A stretch of 45,790 nucleotides of DNA from Flavobacteriaceae bacterium (GTDB lineage Bacteria; Bacteroidota; Bacteroidia; Flavobacteriales; Flavobacteriaceae), in assembly GCA_947459635.1 (NCBI GenBank), contig CANHEA010000013.1, positions 1-45,790 of the forward strand. The letters are read 5' to 3'. The notes below the pieces were generated by a model that was not told the origin of the DNA, did no database searches, and saw nothing but the letters and a program-made list of their open reading frames with translations. The first letter of the stretch is position 1. Each line of letters opens with the position of its first letter. The position numbers and the translations under genes were made by a program. Positions 8,637-18,434 of the stretch are shown here, one piece after another.

Positions 8637-10726
8637 TAGTTTACTTGTTTTACAGACAAATCATCTTGGTATTCCATAATGTAGATACCTTTATTAGCAA
8701 AACCTTCATTTCCTTTCTTTGTATACTCGAATTTACTTTCGACTTGCTCCGATTTTACTTCTGATGCTGAAGTTGTGAAGGATGCGCTTTGCGTAATACG
8801 CATCAAAGTGTCGAATGTTAAGTCAAAACCACGTGTCGCAAATTGACTTGGGAAAACTTTGTTGATGTCTTTATACTTTTTCTCGAAGGCGATGGCTTCT
8901 GGAGTATTATTCTCGCGTGTTAATGACGGATACAATAATTTCAGAATGGTCAATCGCTTCATAGACACTTCTTCAAAATCGAGGGTTTCATTCGGCTCAA
9001 TAATTACCAATTGGATTTGAAAATTGGACATCTCGTTGAGTAATACATTGGTTGTTCCCAATATCAGACCTGTTCTTTCCGAATCGAGCACAACAAAATT
9101 AGGTACATCTTTAACAAACAACGATTTAAGATTTACGATATCTAAAGCACCATTATCAAGCAGCGTTACAAATTTGGCAGTCGGAAAATTCTTGGTAATA
9201 AAATCTTTGTTGTAAAGTCTTTTTGGATCACTTACCACAATGATATTTCCGTTTTTGGATAACATATAATTAAATATCGCTGTTTTTCCAAAATCTGCCG
9301 GCGGCATAGCTTGGAAAAGGTTTGCATAGGGTTTCCCAATTTCCTTTGACAGTGGCGAGATAACCGGCACATTTTTACCTCCAAGTAGTTCAGCAGTTTT
9401 CTCAACGTACTGCTGGTAAAAAGGCCCAATTACAGCATCCGCTTCCTCTAATTTGTTGTTTTTGATGATATTCTCAACATTAGAACTCATCTTGCTTTCT
9501 TCTGAATCAAAAATCTTGACATCCACGTTTAGACCTAATGTTTTAGCGGAATCAATAGCTACCAAAGCACCTGAATAAAAGTCTAATGTCATATTAAGAA
9601 AAGCATCTTTCTTCAATCTGACGTCGATGGTTTTTACACTATCATTTTGAATTTTCGCTGCATTAAAGGGTAACAAAAGAACCAATTGTTTTCTTGTTGC
9701 ATTTACCACAACAGTTTTGCTCGCTTCTTTGTATACTTGCGACGGACTGCTTTCAGTCTTAATAGTTCCTTTTCCGGGCACTTTCAAAATCATGCCTGAT
9801 TTTACGCCGTCTTTTAAGGTTGGATTAAGTTGAATTAATTCTTCTTCAGTCACTTTAAAATATTGCGTCAAACTGTACATGGTGTCGCCAGACTTCACTT
9901 CATAATTTGCAAATCCATTTTTGGTAAGCGTTCGCACGGTTTTCGTTTCTACAATCTCGTCTTTTACAATTTCGGTAACCACTGGCTTTGGTTTTTCGAC
10001 AATTGGACGCTCCGTTATTACTTTTGAAGTTTCAGGTTTCGACGGAACACCACTTATGATTAGCTTAAAACCAACAGGCAAATTGGAAACAATTTGAGGA
10101 TTGCGTTGTTCCAATTCTTGCACACTTATTCCATATTTCTTGGCAATTCCAAACTTCGTTTCTTTAGGTTCAACGATGTGAGTAACACTGTTTTCCTTAT
10201 CAGTCTTTGTTACTACCACTGGATTGGGTTGTGATTCGACAACTTTCGGTTTTACTGGTTCTTCCGCAATGGTCTCGCTGGATTTTGCTGGATTTTCCGT
10301 CACGCTACCATCTGGAATTTTGATCGTTTGGCCTATTTTTAGTCCATTGACCAACGCAGCTGCATTAAGACTTTTCAGGTCCGCAACATTAACATTATAA
10401 TCTCGAGAAATACTATAAAGTGTTTCCTTCGCTAGTGCAACGTGAGTTCTATTGGAAGCTTGTTTGGGTTTTTCTTTTTCAGCTCCGTTTTCAACTTTTT
10501 TGATTGTTGATGTTGGAATTAAAATCAAATCGTTTTCTTGAATTCCCTTCTGAGCATCGGGATTCAACTGATAAATATTGTGTGGAGTTACGTTATATCG
10601 AGTTGCAATTTGCGTCACAGTTTCGCCTTTCGCAACAATATGTTTGGTATAACTTTTATCTTGAGCAAATACGATACTAGCATTCAGGCAGAGTACTAGC
10701 ATTGACAATAAAAAACGATGTTTCAT
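8636..10726 (-). CDS. Secreted LysM protein with a periplasmic-binding-protein-like domain
   Basis: 696 aa. A signal peptide (about 1-21, ending VFAQ) is followed by four LysM modules at about 24-73, 92-138, 182-228 and 270-317 (for example HIVAKGETVTQIATRYNV and YEVKSGDTMYSLTQYFKV). LysM binds peptidoglycan. Residues about 345-680 resemble a type 1 periplasmic binding fold (VLLLPFNAAKIQND ... ADAVIGPFYQQYVEKTAELL ... PVISPLSKEIGKPY), as in amino-acid receptors and LpoA-like proteins. A role in cell-wall synthesis control is inference. The preceding gene is a shorter LysM paralog, and the osmC start overlaps its stop. Confidence 0.85.
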   Translation of the reverse strand: MKHRFLLSMLVLCLNASIVFAQDKSYTKHIVAKGETVTQIATRYNVTPHNIYQLNPDAQKGIQENDLILIPTSTIKKVENGAEKEKPKQASNRTHVALAKETLYSISRDYNVNVADLKSLNAAALVNGLKIGQTIKIPDGSVTENPAKSSETIAEEPVKPKVVESQPNPVVVTKTDKENSVTHIVEPKETKFGIAKKYGISVQELEQRNPQIVSNLPVGFKLIISGVPSKPETSKVITERPIVEKPKPVVTEIVKDEIVETKTVRTLTKNGFANYEVKSGDTMYSLTQYFKVTEEELIQLNPTLKDGVKSGMILKVPGKGTIKTESSPSQVYKEASKTVVVNATRKQLVLLLPFNAAKIQNDSVKTIDVRLKKDAFLNMTLDFYSGALVAIDSAKTLGLNVDVKIFDSEESKMSSNVENIIKNNKLEEADAVIGPFYQQYVEKTAELLGGKNVPVISPLSKEIGKPYANLFQAMPPADFGKTAIFNYMLSKNGNIIVVSDPKRLYNKDFITKNFPTAKFVTLLDNGALDIVNLKSLFVKDVPNFVVLDSERTGLILGTTNVLLNEMSNFQIQLVIIEPNETLDFEEVSMKRLTILKLLYPSLTRENNTPEAIAFEKKYKDINKVFPSQFATRGFDLTFDTLMRITQSASFTTSASEVKSEQVESKFEYTKKGNEGFANKGIYIMEYQDDLSVKQVN

Positions 10727-10774
10727 TCAGCTTTGGTTATATTAGAATTAAGTTAACTTCAACAAATTTAACAC

Positions 10775-11584
10775 TTAATTGTTGAGTTTTATTTCTAATA
10801 CCTGCCCTATTTGTAAACCGTTTATTAACAAAGCTGCATTTTGCTCTTTGATTTGATCAACCGTAACATTATACTTCTTTGACAAACTATACAAAGTTTC
10901 CTTTGGTTCTACTTTGTGGTTTATAATGCGTGGATCACTGCTCGACTTTTTCTCGGTTGCGACTGGCATATCCACAACCTCTTTTTTAGGAATTGTCTTG
11001 ATGACAGATGTAGATTGTTTGACATCAACCTTTTTGTTGGTCATGATTTTAAGAACTTGTCCAATTTGCAAACCATTCTTGGCGACTTCAGGATTATTAG
11101 ACTTAATATCATCAACAGAAACATTAAAATCTCGAGCGAGACTATATAGTGTTTCTTTGGGAAGTACTTTGTGATTCACTTCCGTTTTGTCTTCTGTGAT
11201 TATGATTTGCTTAATATCTCCCGTCGGTGTCACAACTTCTTTTTGAGGAACTGTCTCAACGACAACCGTTTCTTGTTTTTCAGGCTGATTGTTGACAATC
11301 TCAACTTTATCTGATGACTCTAGTTCTTTGGCCGTTGACCCAGCTTTTCGAGGCACTGGAATTTGAAGTACCATGCCTTCACTAATACCTTCTACAGCAA
11401 ATTTATTTAACTTATAAATTTCAGCAGGATCTACTAAATATTTTTTTGAAAGCATCCTAACAGACTCTCCCAATTTGACTTCGTGAGTAATAATGTCAAC
11501 TTCTTGTTCTTTTTTCTTTGATTGACTAAAGCCATAAAAAGTAACAAAAAGAGTAACAACCATCGTTACGATTATTCTTTTCAT
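10775..11584 (-). CDS. Secreted LysM-repeat protein
   Basis: 269 aa from the ATG at 11582-11584. A start 7 codons upstream would overlap guaA, while this one begins directly with the signal peptide MKRIIVTMVVTLFVTFYGFSQ (split here for length: ends FYGFSQ). Three LysM modules follow at about 30-80, 130-180 and 215-265, with the core TLYSLARDFNVSVDDIK. No catalytic domain is visible, so it probably binds peptidoglycan in the periplasm. It starts 11 bases after the guaA stop and shares module sequence with the next gene, which suggests duplication. Confidence 0.85.
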   Translation of the reverse strand: MKRIIVTMVVTLFVTFYGFSQSKKKEQEVDIITHEVKLGESVRMLSKKYLVDPAEIYKLNKFAVEGISEGMVLQIPVPRKAGSTAKELESSDKVEIVNNQPEKQETVVVETVPQKEVVTPTGDIKQIIITEDKTEVNHKVLPKETLYSLARDFNVSVDDIKSNNPEVAKNGLQIGQVLKIMTNKKVDVKQSTSVIKTIPKKEVVDMPVATEKKSSSDPRIINHKVEPKETLYSLSKKYNVTVDQIKEQNAALLINGLQIGQVLEIKLNN

Positions 11585-11595
11585 ACTAATATTTT

Positions 11596-13125
11596 TTATT
11601 CCCATTCAATAGTGGCCGGCGGTTTAGAACTGATGTCATAAACAACGCGATTCACACCTTTCACTTTATTGATAATCTCATTTGAAATTTTCATCAAAAA
11701 ATCATAAGGCAAATGTACCCAATCTGCCGTCATTCCATCGGTTGATTCTACCGCTCTCAACGCTACGACCTTTTCATAGGTTCGTTCATCTCCCATTACC
11801 CCTACACTATTGACAGGTAAAAGTATCGCACCAGCTTGCCAAACCTTGTCATATAAGCCCCAAGACTTTAAACCTTCAATAAAAATCGAGTCAACCTCTT
11901 GCAAGATACAAACTTTTTCTGAAGTAATCTCACCTAAAATTCGAATTGATAATCCCGGACCCGGAAATGGATGCCTGCCTAATAACGCAGCATCTATACC
12001 TAATGTTGCGCCAACCCTGCGAACTTCATCTTTAAAAAGCATTCGCAAAGGCTCTACAATGTCCAACTTCATATAGTCAGGTAACCCTCCTACATTATGA
12101 TGTGACTTAATGGTGGCTGATGGACCTTTAACCGAAACAGATTCAATAACATCTGGATAGATGGTACCTTGCGCCAACCATTTTACGTCTTCAATTTGAT
12201 GTGCTTCATCGTCAAATACTTCAATAAAAACGCGACCAATAATTTTTCGTTTTGCTTCAGGTTCACTCACTCCCTCCAATTCACTCAAAAATCGCTGCGA
12301 CGCGTCGACACCTTTAACATTCAATCCCATGTGTTGGTATTGGTCGAGAACATTTTGAAATTCATTTTTTCGCAACAACCCATTATTCACAAATATACAA
12401 TAGAGATTTTTTCCAATAGCCTGATGCAACAAAACCGCTGCAACAGTCGAATCTACACCTCCTGAAAGTCCTAAAACTACTTTATCACTACCCAATTTGG
12501 TTTTTAATTCACCAACCATTTCTTCAACAAACGCGTTGGGCGTAAAGTTTTGTGGAACCTTGGCAATCTTAACCAAGAAATTCTCTAACATCTTTTTTCC
12601 ATCAGTGGAATGATACACTTCGGGATGGAATTGAATTGCGTAAGTTACTTCATTTTCAATTTTATACGCGGCGTTATCTACATCATGAGTACTCGCCAAT
12701 TTTACACCGTTTGTTGGAAGTGTTTTGATGGTATCGCTATGTGACATCCAAACTTGAGAATGCACATCAACACCTTCAAAAAAGATTTCATCCTCCTTAA
12801 TAAAAGATAAATTTGCACGTCCGTACTCTCTCGTATTCGAAGGCGTTACTTCACCACCACTAAAGTGCGCCAAATATTGAGCACCATAACAAACGGCAAG
12901 CAAAGGTAATTTACCTCGAATTTGTGATAGATCAGGATGTGGCGCATCATCACCTCTCACTGAAAATGGACTTCCAGAAAGGATAACCGCCTTATAACTT
13001 GACAAATCAGTTGGGAAATGATGGTAGGGAAAAATTTCGCAAAAAATGTTTAATTCGCGAACTCTTCGGGCAATAAGTTGTGTGTATTGCGATCCGAAAT
13101 CTAAAATAAGTACGTTGTGTTGCAT
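11596..13125 (-). CDS. guaA: GMP synthase (glutamine-hydrolysing)
   Basis: 509 aa from the ATG at 13123-13125. The ORF runs 27 codons further, but the family starts at [13 protein letters not shown]. It converts XMP to GMP. The class I amidotransferase domain has nucleophile Cys79 (LAVCYGAQY) and the pair His167/Glu169 (QFHPEV). The ATP pyrophosphatase loop SGGVDS is at 221-226. The C-terminal dimer domain ends in PPATIEWE, the canonical end. It heads the minus-strand run guaA-LysM-LysM-osmC-DUF3820. Confidence 0.97.
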   Translation of the reverse strand: MQHNVLILDFGSQYTQLIARRVRELNIFCEIFPYHHFPTDLSSYKAVILSGSPFSVRGDDAPHPDLSQIRGKLPLLAVCYGAQYLAHFSGGEVTPSNTREYGRANLSFIKEDEIFFEGVDVHSQVWMSHSDTIKTLPTNGVKLASTHDVDNAAYKIENEVTYAIQFHPEVYHSTDGKKMLENFLVKIAKVPQNFTPNAFVEEMVGELKTKLGSDKVVLGLSGGVDSTVAAVLLHQAIGKNLYCIFVNNGLLRKNEFQNVLDQYQHMGLNVKGVDASQRFLSELEGVSEPEAKRKIIGRVFIEVFDDEAHQIEDVKWLAQGTIYPDVIESVSVKGPSATIKSHHNVGGLPDYMKLDIVEPLRMLFKDEVRRVGATLGIDAALLGRHPFPGPGLSIRILGEITSEKVCILQEVDSIFIEGLKSWGLYDKVWQAGAILLPVNSVGVMGDERTYEKVVALRAVESTDGMTADWVHLPYDFLMKISNEIINKVKGVNRVVYDISSKPPATIEWE

Positions 13126-13153
13126 GGACAAAAATACTTTTAAAATTTTAGAC

Positions 13154-13184
13154 TTGAAAATAGAAATTAAAAAATCTATTTTTG
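13154..13184 (+). promoter_or_regulatory. crcB promoter
   Basis: TTG (13154-13156), 20 nt, then TATTTTTG (13177-13184) fits the flavobacterial TTG-N17-23-TAnnTTTG. The predicted start near 13191 makes the ATG at 13227 more likely than the ATG at 13197 as the crcB start. Confidence 0.55.
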
Positions 13185-13226
13185 AAGTGAAATTCGATGG
13201 AGTCAAACCTTGAAAAACAAAATCCT

Positions 13227-13598
13227 ATGATTAGATCGCTATTATTAATTGGGCTTGGCGGTAGTATCGGCAGTATCCTTCGCTATCTTTCTTCTGTTAT
13301 GATTGAAAAGTACTACACGACCGTTTTTCCATTGGCTACATTTATGATTAATATTCTTGGATGCCTGCTGATTGGCATAATCATGGGAACTCTTGAGAAA
13401 AATCAAGTAACTGATTCTTCACTGAAGTGGCTATTAGTTACGGGATTTTGCGGAGGCTTTACTACTTTTTCTGCGTTTGGTTTCGAAAACATCCGGCTAC
13501 TTCAAAACGGAAATATAGCACTTGCTTTTCTTTATATTGGAGCCAGCGTTTTTGTAGGTTTAGGTTCGGTTTGGCTTGGACTTACATTGGTTAAATAA
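13227..13598 (+). CDS. crcB: Fluoride channel CrcB/Fluc
   Basis: 123 aa (133 if the ATG at 13197 is used). Dual-topology dimeric channel that exports fluoride. Four predicted membrane helices. Family marks are GGSIGSILRYL at the N-terminus, FMINILGCLLIG, and the pore motif GFCGGFTTFSAFGFE. The start at 13227 was chosen because homologs begin directly before the first helix and because of the promoter position. Divergent from guaA. I see no fluoride riboswitch in the short leader. Confidence 0.93.
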   Translation: MIRSLLLIGLGGSIGSILRYLSSVMIEKYYTTVFPLATFMINILGCLLIGIIMGTLEKNQVTDSSLKWLLVTGFCGGFTTFSAFGFENIRLLQNGNIALAFLYIGASVFVGLGSVWLGLTLVK

Positions 13599-13657
13599 AT
13601 TGGTAACATGTTGTTAATTTCTTTCTTTTTTGGGAAAAAAATGTAACTTCGCACTCT

Positions 13658-14662
13658 ATGAATAAAGAGGATATCAAATCGATAATTGAACTGCTAGTCA
13701 AGCCGAAAAGAATTGCAATTATTCCGCACAGAAGCCCAGACGGCGATGCCATGGGTTCGACCTTGGCTTTGTATCATTTCCTTTTGAAACTTGATCACCT
13801 ACCTACCGTTATAGCTCCCAATGAGTTTCCCGATTTTCTGGCGTGGATGCCAGGCAGCGAAAAGGTCTTGATTTATGAAAATGATCGAGAAAACACCACC
13901 AAAATATTGCGCGATGCTGAAGTGATATTTACACTAGATTTCAATGCATTGCACCGCACGGGTGAAATGGAAAAAGTCCTTAGTCAATTGCAAGCGCCTT
14001 TTGTTATGATTGATCATCATCAAAGTCCCGAAAGTTATGCGGATTTTACCTATTCTGATACCAATTTTGGTTCTACCTGTGAAATGATTTACAATTTTAT
14101 TTCATTTCTAGATAAGAAACAGGTCATCGATAAAACCATCGCAACTTGCCTATATACTGGTATTCTCACAGACTCAGGTTCGTTTAGATTCCCAAAAACA
14201 ACAGGAACTACCCATCGCATTATTGCAGATCTCATCGATTTAGGTGTCGAAAACACGCAAATACCCATCTGGTTATTTGATAATAGCTCCTACAATAGCG
14301 TACAATTGTTAGGTCGTGCTTTGCAAAATATGATTGTTATCCCAGAACATAAGACGGCGTACATTACGCTTTCTCAAAAGGAATTAGATGAATTTTGCTA
14401 TCAAAAAGGAGATACGGAAGGCATTGTAAATTATGGCTTATCCATCAAAGGAATTCACTTGGCAGCCATTTTTATTGAACACAGAGACGAAAATATCATC
14501 AAAATATCATTTAGATCACAAGGTAATTTTGACGTCAATCAGTTGGCAAGAAATCACTTTAATGGCGGAGGACATATCAATGCTGCTGGCGGAAAGTCGT
14601 ATGAAAATATGGAAAACACCGTTTCTAAATTCAAGAATTTACTCGCAGCAATAACCATATAA
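13658..14662 (+). CDS. DHH-family phosphoesterase, NrnA-like (oligoribonuclease / pAp phosphatase)
   Basis: 334 aa. Such enzymes degrade nanoRNA and pAp, or cyclic dinucleotide products, with two Mn ions. The metal motifs are PHRSPDGDAMGS (near residue 24), DFNALHR, the DHH motif in MIDHHQSP, and TDSGSFRF. The DHHA1 domain ends in GGGHINAAGG. Cytoplasmic. The stop is 3 bases before gldI, so it is the likely head of an operon with gldI and the isomerases. TAACTTCG (13644-13651) resembles a -7 element with one mismatch. Confidence 0.9.
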   Translation: MNKEDIKSIIELLVKPKRIAIIPHRSPDGDAMGSTLALYHFLLKLDHLPTVIAPNEFPDFLAWMPGSEKVLIYENDRENTTKILRDAEVIFTLDFNALHRTGEMEKVLSQLQAPFVMIDHHQSPESYADFTYSDTNFGSTCEMIYNFISFLDKKQVIDKTIATCLYTGILTDSGSFRFPKTTGTTHRIIADLIDLGVENTQIPIWLFDNSSYNSVQLLGRALQNMIVIPEHKTAYITLSQKELDEFCYQKGDTEGIVNYGLSIKGIHLAAIFIEHRDENIIKISFRSQGNFDVNQLARNHFNGGGHINAAGGKSYENMENTVSKFKNLLAAITI

Positions 14663-14665
14663 TTT

Positions 14666-15235
14666 ATGAAAAAGAACATAGTTAGTTTTGCAATATTATT
14701 GCTTGGAGTATTAATCATCAGCAGCTGTTCAAAACAACAGGCTCGAAAACCAATTTCGCAATCTTCGGGTTCCTTTATGAGAGAATCAGCGGAGCGCAAT
14801 AAAAAATTGATATCTGGTGAAGAATCAAAAATTGATTCCATCATCAAAAGTGATCCCAACACAAAATACCTCACATCTCAAAAAGGATATTGGTATCGCT
14901 ATGATAAGAAAAACGACTTAGACACTTTGCGTCCTAAGAAAGGAGATGTTGCCCATTTCAATTATGAAATCAAAGATTTGAACGGAAATGTCATCTATTC
15001 TGAACTTGAACTTCGCCCGCAAACTTATCATGTCGATAAAGAACAGAAAATAATTATGGGGCTGAGACATGGTATAAAATTGATGCGCAAAAACGAGACA
15101 GTTACCTTTCTTTTTCCGTCACACATGGGCTACGGTTATCATGGTGATGATCGCCGGATTGGCCATAATCAACCCCTAATTTGTACCGTGACGCTGACCG
15201 ATTTTAATCCAGAAAATAAAATACAACCAGAATAA
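14666..15235 (+). CDS. gldI: Gliding motility lipoprotein GldI (FKBP-type isomerase fold)
   Basis: 189 aa. SPII signal with Cys21 (LIISSC). The C-terminal half is an FKBP-type prolyl isomerase domain (GDVAHFNYEIKDLNGNVIYS ... IIMGLRHGIKLM ... FLFPSHMGYGYHGDD). In Flavobacterium johnsoniae GldI is needed for gliding and type IX secretion, presumably by folding envelope components. The family name follows from length, lipobox and the long N-terminal linker before the FKBP domain. Three bases separate it from the upstream phosphoesterase and 8 bases from the next isomerase gene. The type IX sorting signal on the GH16 protein shows that the system is in use. Confidence 0.88.
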   Translation: MKKNIVSFAILLLGVLIISSCSKQQARKPISQSSGSFMRESAERNKKLISGEESKIDSIIKSDPNTKYLTSQKGYWYRYDKKNDLDTLRPKKGDVAHFNYEIKDLNGNVIYSELELRPQTYHVDKEQKIIMGLRHGIKLMRKNETVTFLFPSHMGYGYHGDDRRIGHNQPLICTVTLTDFNPENKIQPE

Positions 15236-15243
15236 TTTTTGTT

Positions 15244-16362
15244 ATGAAAAAATGCCTTGTCCTATTAATTGCCGCAATCACGCTAATTTCTTGCAAAGAA
15301 GAACATAACAATTTGCCAGATGGGCTATACGCCGAAATCAAAACTTCTAAAGGAAACATCATCGTACAACTTAATATGGAAAAAGCACCAATTGCGGTCG
15401 CTAATTTTGTAACGCTAGCAGAAGGCAAAAACACCTTTGTTAGTGAGCAATATCGAGGTAAACCGTTCTACGATGGACTAATATTTCATCGTGTCATTCC
15501 TAATTTTATGATTCAAGGTGGAGATCCTCACGGTGACGGTTCAGGTGATGCTGGCTATCTGTTTAAAGATGAAATCTCCGATCTAAGATTTGACAAAGGT
15601 GGTATGCTGGCAATGGCCAATTCTGGTCCAGGAACCAATGGCAGTCAATTTTTTATCACGCATGTTGCAACGACTTGGTTAGATGGAAAACATACTATTT
15701 TTGGAACCGTAGTCGATAAGGGAATGGATGTCGTAAATGCAATTCAACAAGATGATGTCATTAACAAAGTTACGATTATCCGAAACGGAACAGCTGCTAA
15801 AAAGTTTGACGCGGTAAAAGTCTTTTCAAATTACTATTCAATTGAGGCCGAAAATCGCAAAAAACAAGCAGCAATCGATGCTGAAAACAAAAAACTTTAC
15901 GACGCCAAATACAAAGTAGTAAAGGAACAAAAAGTAGCGTATTTTGCAGCTATGAAAAGTTCAGCAATCAAAACCAAATCTGGTTTAGCATATAAAATTA
16001 CTTCTAAAGGAAAAGGCAAGAAACCAAAGGTTGGTGATCCAATTTTTATTAACTATGCTGGATTTTTGGAAAATGGAGAATTGTTCGATAGTAGTTTAGA
16101 AGATGTATCTAAAACTTTTGGTAAATTTGACCAGCGAAGATGCGATGCCCGGCAATACATCCCGATTCCGTTTGAAGCAGGTAAAAAAGACGGAATGATT
16201 CCTGGATTTATTGAAGGAATTGAAAAGTTGTCGGTTGGGGACAAAGCCATTATATTTATCCCCTCAAATTTAGGATATGGCGCTCAAGGAGCCGGCGGCA
16301 TAATTCCACCAAATGCAAATATCATTTTTGAAATAGAACTACTAGATTCTATGCCGAAATAA
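15244..16362 (+). CDS. Lipoprotein prolyl isomerase: cyclophilin-FKBP fusion
   Basis: 372 aa. SPII signal with Cys17 (LISCKE). A cyclophilin domain (about 28-195) holds FHRVIPNFMIQGGDP with the catalytic Arg, MANSGPGTNGSQFFIT and WLDGKHTIFG. A charged helical linker (about 200-245) leads to an FKBP domain (about 255-372) with INYAGFLENGELFDSS, GFIEGIEKLSVGDKA and LGYGAQGAGGIIPPNA. Two isomerase folds in one periplasmic protein point to a folding role for envelope proteins. It follows gldI by 8 bases and is probably in the same operon. The next gene is a paralog with the same domain order. Confidence 0.9.
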   Translation: MKKCLVLLIAAITLISCKEEHNNLPDGLYAEIKTSKGNIIVQLNMEKAPIAVANFVTLAEGKNTFVSEQYRGKPFYDGLIFHRVIPNFMIQGGDPHGDGSGDAGYLFKDEISDLRFDKGGMLAMANSGPGTNGSQFFITHVATTWLDGKHTIFGTVVDKGMDVVNAIQQDDVINKVTIIRNGTAAKKFDAVKVFSNYYSIEAENRKKQAAIDAENKKLYDAKYKVVKEQKVAYFAAMKSSAIKTKSGLAYKITSKGKGKKPKVGDPIFINYAGFLENGELFDSSLEDVSKTFGKFDQRRCDARQYIPIPFEAGKKDGMIPGFIEGIEKLSVGDKAIIFIPSNLGYGAQGAGGIIPPNANIIFEIELLDSMPK

Positions 16363-16441
16363 ATTAGAAATAAAAAAGGGAATAAACCTGAAAATCCCTG
16401 CATAAAGCGAAGTAAGTAAGGAAACTATTAATCAAGTAAAA

Positions 16442-17695
16442 ATGAAAATTAAAGTTATCTTGTTATTGTTTGTTTGTATTGTGAGTGGTTACGCTCAAAA
16501 ATCGACAAAACCTGCGGTAGCCAAAAAATCAGCAACTGCAAAAACAGCTAAAACCACTGCACCCAAAGGAACACCGCAAGCTTCGGCTGAGGGATTGTTC
16601 GCTGAAATCGAAACGGCAAAGGGAAAAATTGTTATTCGTTTAGAATATCAAAAAACTCCTATTACAGTGGCTAATTTCGTATCGCTAGCTGAAGGAAAAA
16701 ACAATTTTATTACTGACGAAAAACTGAAAGGCAAACCGTATTACGATGGATTGAAATTTCACCGTGTGATTAAAGACTTTATGATTCAAGGTGGTGACCC
16801 AGCAGGAAACGGTTCTGGTGGCTGCGGTTACAGCTTTAAAGATGAAATCGTTCCTGAATTCGTATTTGACAAAGCGGGTATTTTGGCCATGGCCAACTCT
16901 GGTCCTGCAACAAATAGTAGTCAATTTTTTATCACGCACAAAGACACGCCATGGCTGAATGGAAAGCATACCATATTTGGATACTTGGTGTCTGGACAAG
17001 ATGTAGTTAATGCCATCGCGCAAGATGATGTGATGAAAAAAGTAACTATTGTTAGAAAAGGTAAACAAGCCATGAGTTTCGACGCTGTCAAAGTATTCAC
17101 AGATTACTATGGCAATAAAGCAGAAGACGACAAAAAAATGGCTGCTGCACAAGCAGAAGAAAGAGCTAAACAAGCTGCACTTGAAGCAGAAGCGAAAAAG
17201 GCCTACGCTGCCAAATACGCTCCAGTAATGGCGGATAAAGTAAAATACTTAGCTGGCGTTAGAACCACAGCTACAAAAACGGCAACTGGTCTTGAATACA
17301 AAATTATCAAAACTGGAAGCGGTAAAAAACCAGTTGATGGCACTAACATTTACATTCACTACGCTGGATATCTAGAAGACGGATCATTATTTGACAGCAG
17401 TTACGAAGATGTTTGCAAATCTTACGGCAAGTTTGATGAAAATCGCGCAAAACAAAACGGGTACAATCCTTTCCCTTTTCAAGCTGGTAAAAAAGACGGA
17501 TTAATTCCAGGATTCTTAGAAGGAATTAGCAATTTGTCTTTTGGAGATAAAGCCGTAATTTTTATTCCATCGGCGTTAGGATATGGTGAACGAGGCGCAG
17601 GAAATGTAATTCCGCCAAATTCAAATATCATTTTTGAAGTAGAGTTGTTTGAAACTTTACCAAACGCTCCTGTAGCTACACAAGAGAAAAAGTAG
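16442..17695 (+). CDS. Secreted prolyl isomerase: cyclophilin-FKBP fusion
   Basis: 417 aa. Signal peptide ends near YAQ (about 19), then a Lys/Ala/Thr-rich spacer (about 20-52). The cyclophilin domain (about 53-220) has FHRVIKDFMIQGGDP and MANSGPATNSSQFFIT. An Ala/Lys/Glu helical linker (about 228-265) precedes an FKBP domain (about 285-405) with IHYAGYLEDGSLFDSS and YGERGAGNVIPPNS. It is soluble rather than lipidated, unlike its upstream paralog 79 bases away. The strong terminator at 17711-17754 closes the operon. Confidence 0.9.
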   Translation: MKIKVILLLFVCIVSGYAQKSTKPAVAKKSATAKTAKTTAPKGTPQASAEGLFAEIETAKGKIVIRLEYQKTPITVANFVSLAEGKNNFITDEKLKGKPYYDGLKFHRVIKDFMIQGGDPAGNGSGGCGYSFKDEIVPEFVFDKAGILAMANSGPATNSSQFFITHKDTPWLNGKHTIFGYLVSGQDVVNAIAQDDVMKKVTIVRKGKQAMSFDAVKVFTDYYGNKAEDDKKMAAAQAEERAKQAALEAEAKKAYAAKYAPVMADKVKYLAGVRTTATKTATGLEYKIIKTGSGKKPVDGTNIYIHYAGYLEDGSLFDSSYEDVCKSYGKFDENRAKQNGYNPFPFQAGKKDGLIPGFLEGISNLSFGDKAVIFIPSALGYGERGAGNVIPPNSNIIFEVELFETLPNAPVATQEKK

Positions 17696-17710
17696 TTACA
17701 TATACTAGCA

Positions 17711-17754
17711 AAAAACCGCAGATTCATAACTTTTGTGAATCTGCGGTTTTTTTT
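17711..17754. terminator. Bidirectional terminator between convergent genes
   Basis: AAAAACCGCAGATTCA (17711-17726) and TGAATCTGCGGTTTTT (17736-17751) form a 16-bp stem with T runs on both strands. It serves the isomerase operon (+) and the gene at 17753 (-), whose stop lies at its edge. Confidence 0.88.
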
Positions 17755-18190
17755 ATGCTTTAAATTTCCAGTCGAAATCGTCTTCATTCTTAATGACGGC
17801 TCCGATTTCAACTTTTGTTATTCGACCAAATTCACTTTGTAAAATCAACCAATTGTTCTCATTAAAGTGATTTTCCGTCAGGTCAAATTCTTCTATTTCC
17901 CACGATTTTATTTGATGCAACTCTAGTTGCTTTTTGACTTCTTCCACGGTGCTATTAATGACCAATTTGTCAAAAAGCGTTAGTTCAGAATTAGAACTAA
18001 TAATATAACCCAATCGCAAATCTTCATCATCGTAAAAAGTCAAACGCAATTGCTTTGTGTTATATACAAAAATTACATTATCATCATCATCCTTAAACTG
18101 TTTGTCCGGTTTGCCATAACGCTCTTGAACGTCGTTTTGCTTCATCCCGAATAACAACTGATCAATTCCAAATTTGAGTCTAACTTGCAT
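17753..18190 (-). CDS. Hypothetical protein (145 aa)
   Basis: Not recognised. No signal peptide, so probably cytoplasmic and acidic (DDDDN, NEDDFDW). The N-terminal motif FGMKQNDVQERYGKPD resembles the G-x-s-x-x-x-V-x-x-x-x-GkPd turn of small beta-lactamase-inhibitor-like or SmpA-like folds; that is a pattern similarity only. It has its own promoter at 18216-18249 and stands alone between convergent and divergent neighbours. Confidence 0.75.
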   Translation of the reverse strand: MQVRLKFGIDQLLFGMKQNDVQERYGKPDKQFKDDDDNVIFVYNTKQLRLTFYDDEDLRLGYIISSNSELTLFDKLVINSTVEEVKKQLELHQIKSWEIEEFDLTENHFNENNWLILQSEFGRITKVEIGAVIKNEDDFDWKFKA

Positions 18191-18215
18191 ACTATTGAGT
18201 TTTAGAAATGGTCTA

Positions 18216-18249
18216 CAAAGTTAGTGTTTATAAGTGCAAAAAACCACAA
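18216..18249 (-). promoter_or_regulatory. Promoter of the 145-aa hypothetical gene
   Basis: Minus-strand TTG (18249 down to 18247), 23 nt, TAACTTTG (18223 down to 18216). The leader would be about 20 nt. Confidence 0.5.
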
Positions 18250-18434
18250 ATCATTTTTCAAAGCCGCCGCTAAATAGGTCAGAAAACCTGCAAATTTCTG
18301 TCGATAATACTACTTTATTTGAAGTTCATCGAGTAATTTAGGTAAAGTAATTCTATTGTCGCTACTTTACATAACTATTTATAAATGAGGTTTTTGCTTC
18401 TTAGTCAAAAATACATTTTGAACCGATATTGTCT

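Noticed and set aside
13129..13136. -7 element TATTTTTG (minus strand) for guaA
   Set aside because: It lies 3 bases before the ATG, which would put the transcript start inside the coding sequence, and no -33 TTG is present.
13126..13226. Fluoride riboswitch upstream of crcB
   Set aside because: The leader predicted from the promoter is only about 36 nt and shows no pseudoknot-like pairing.
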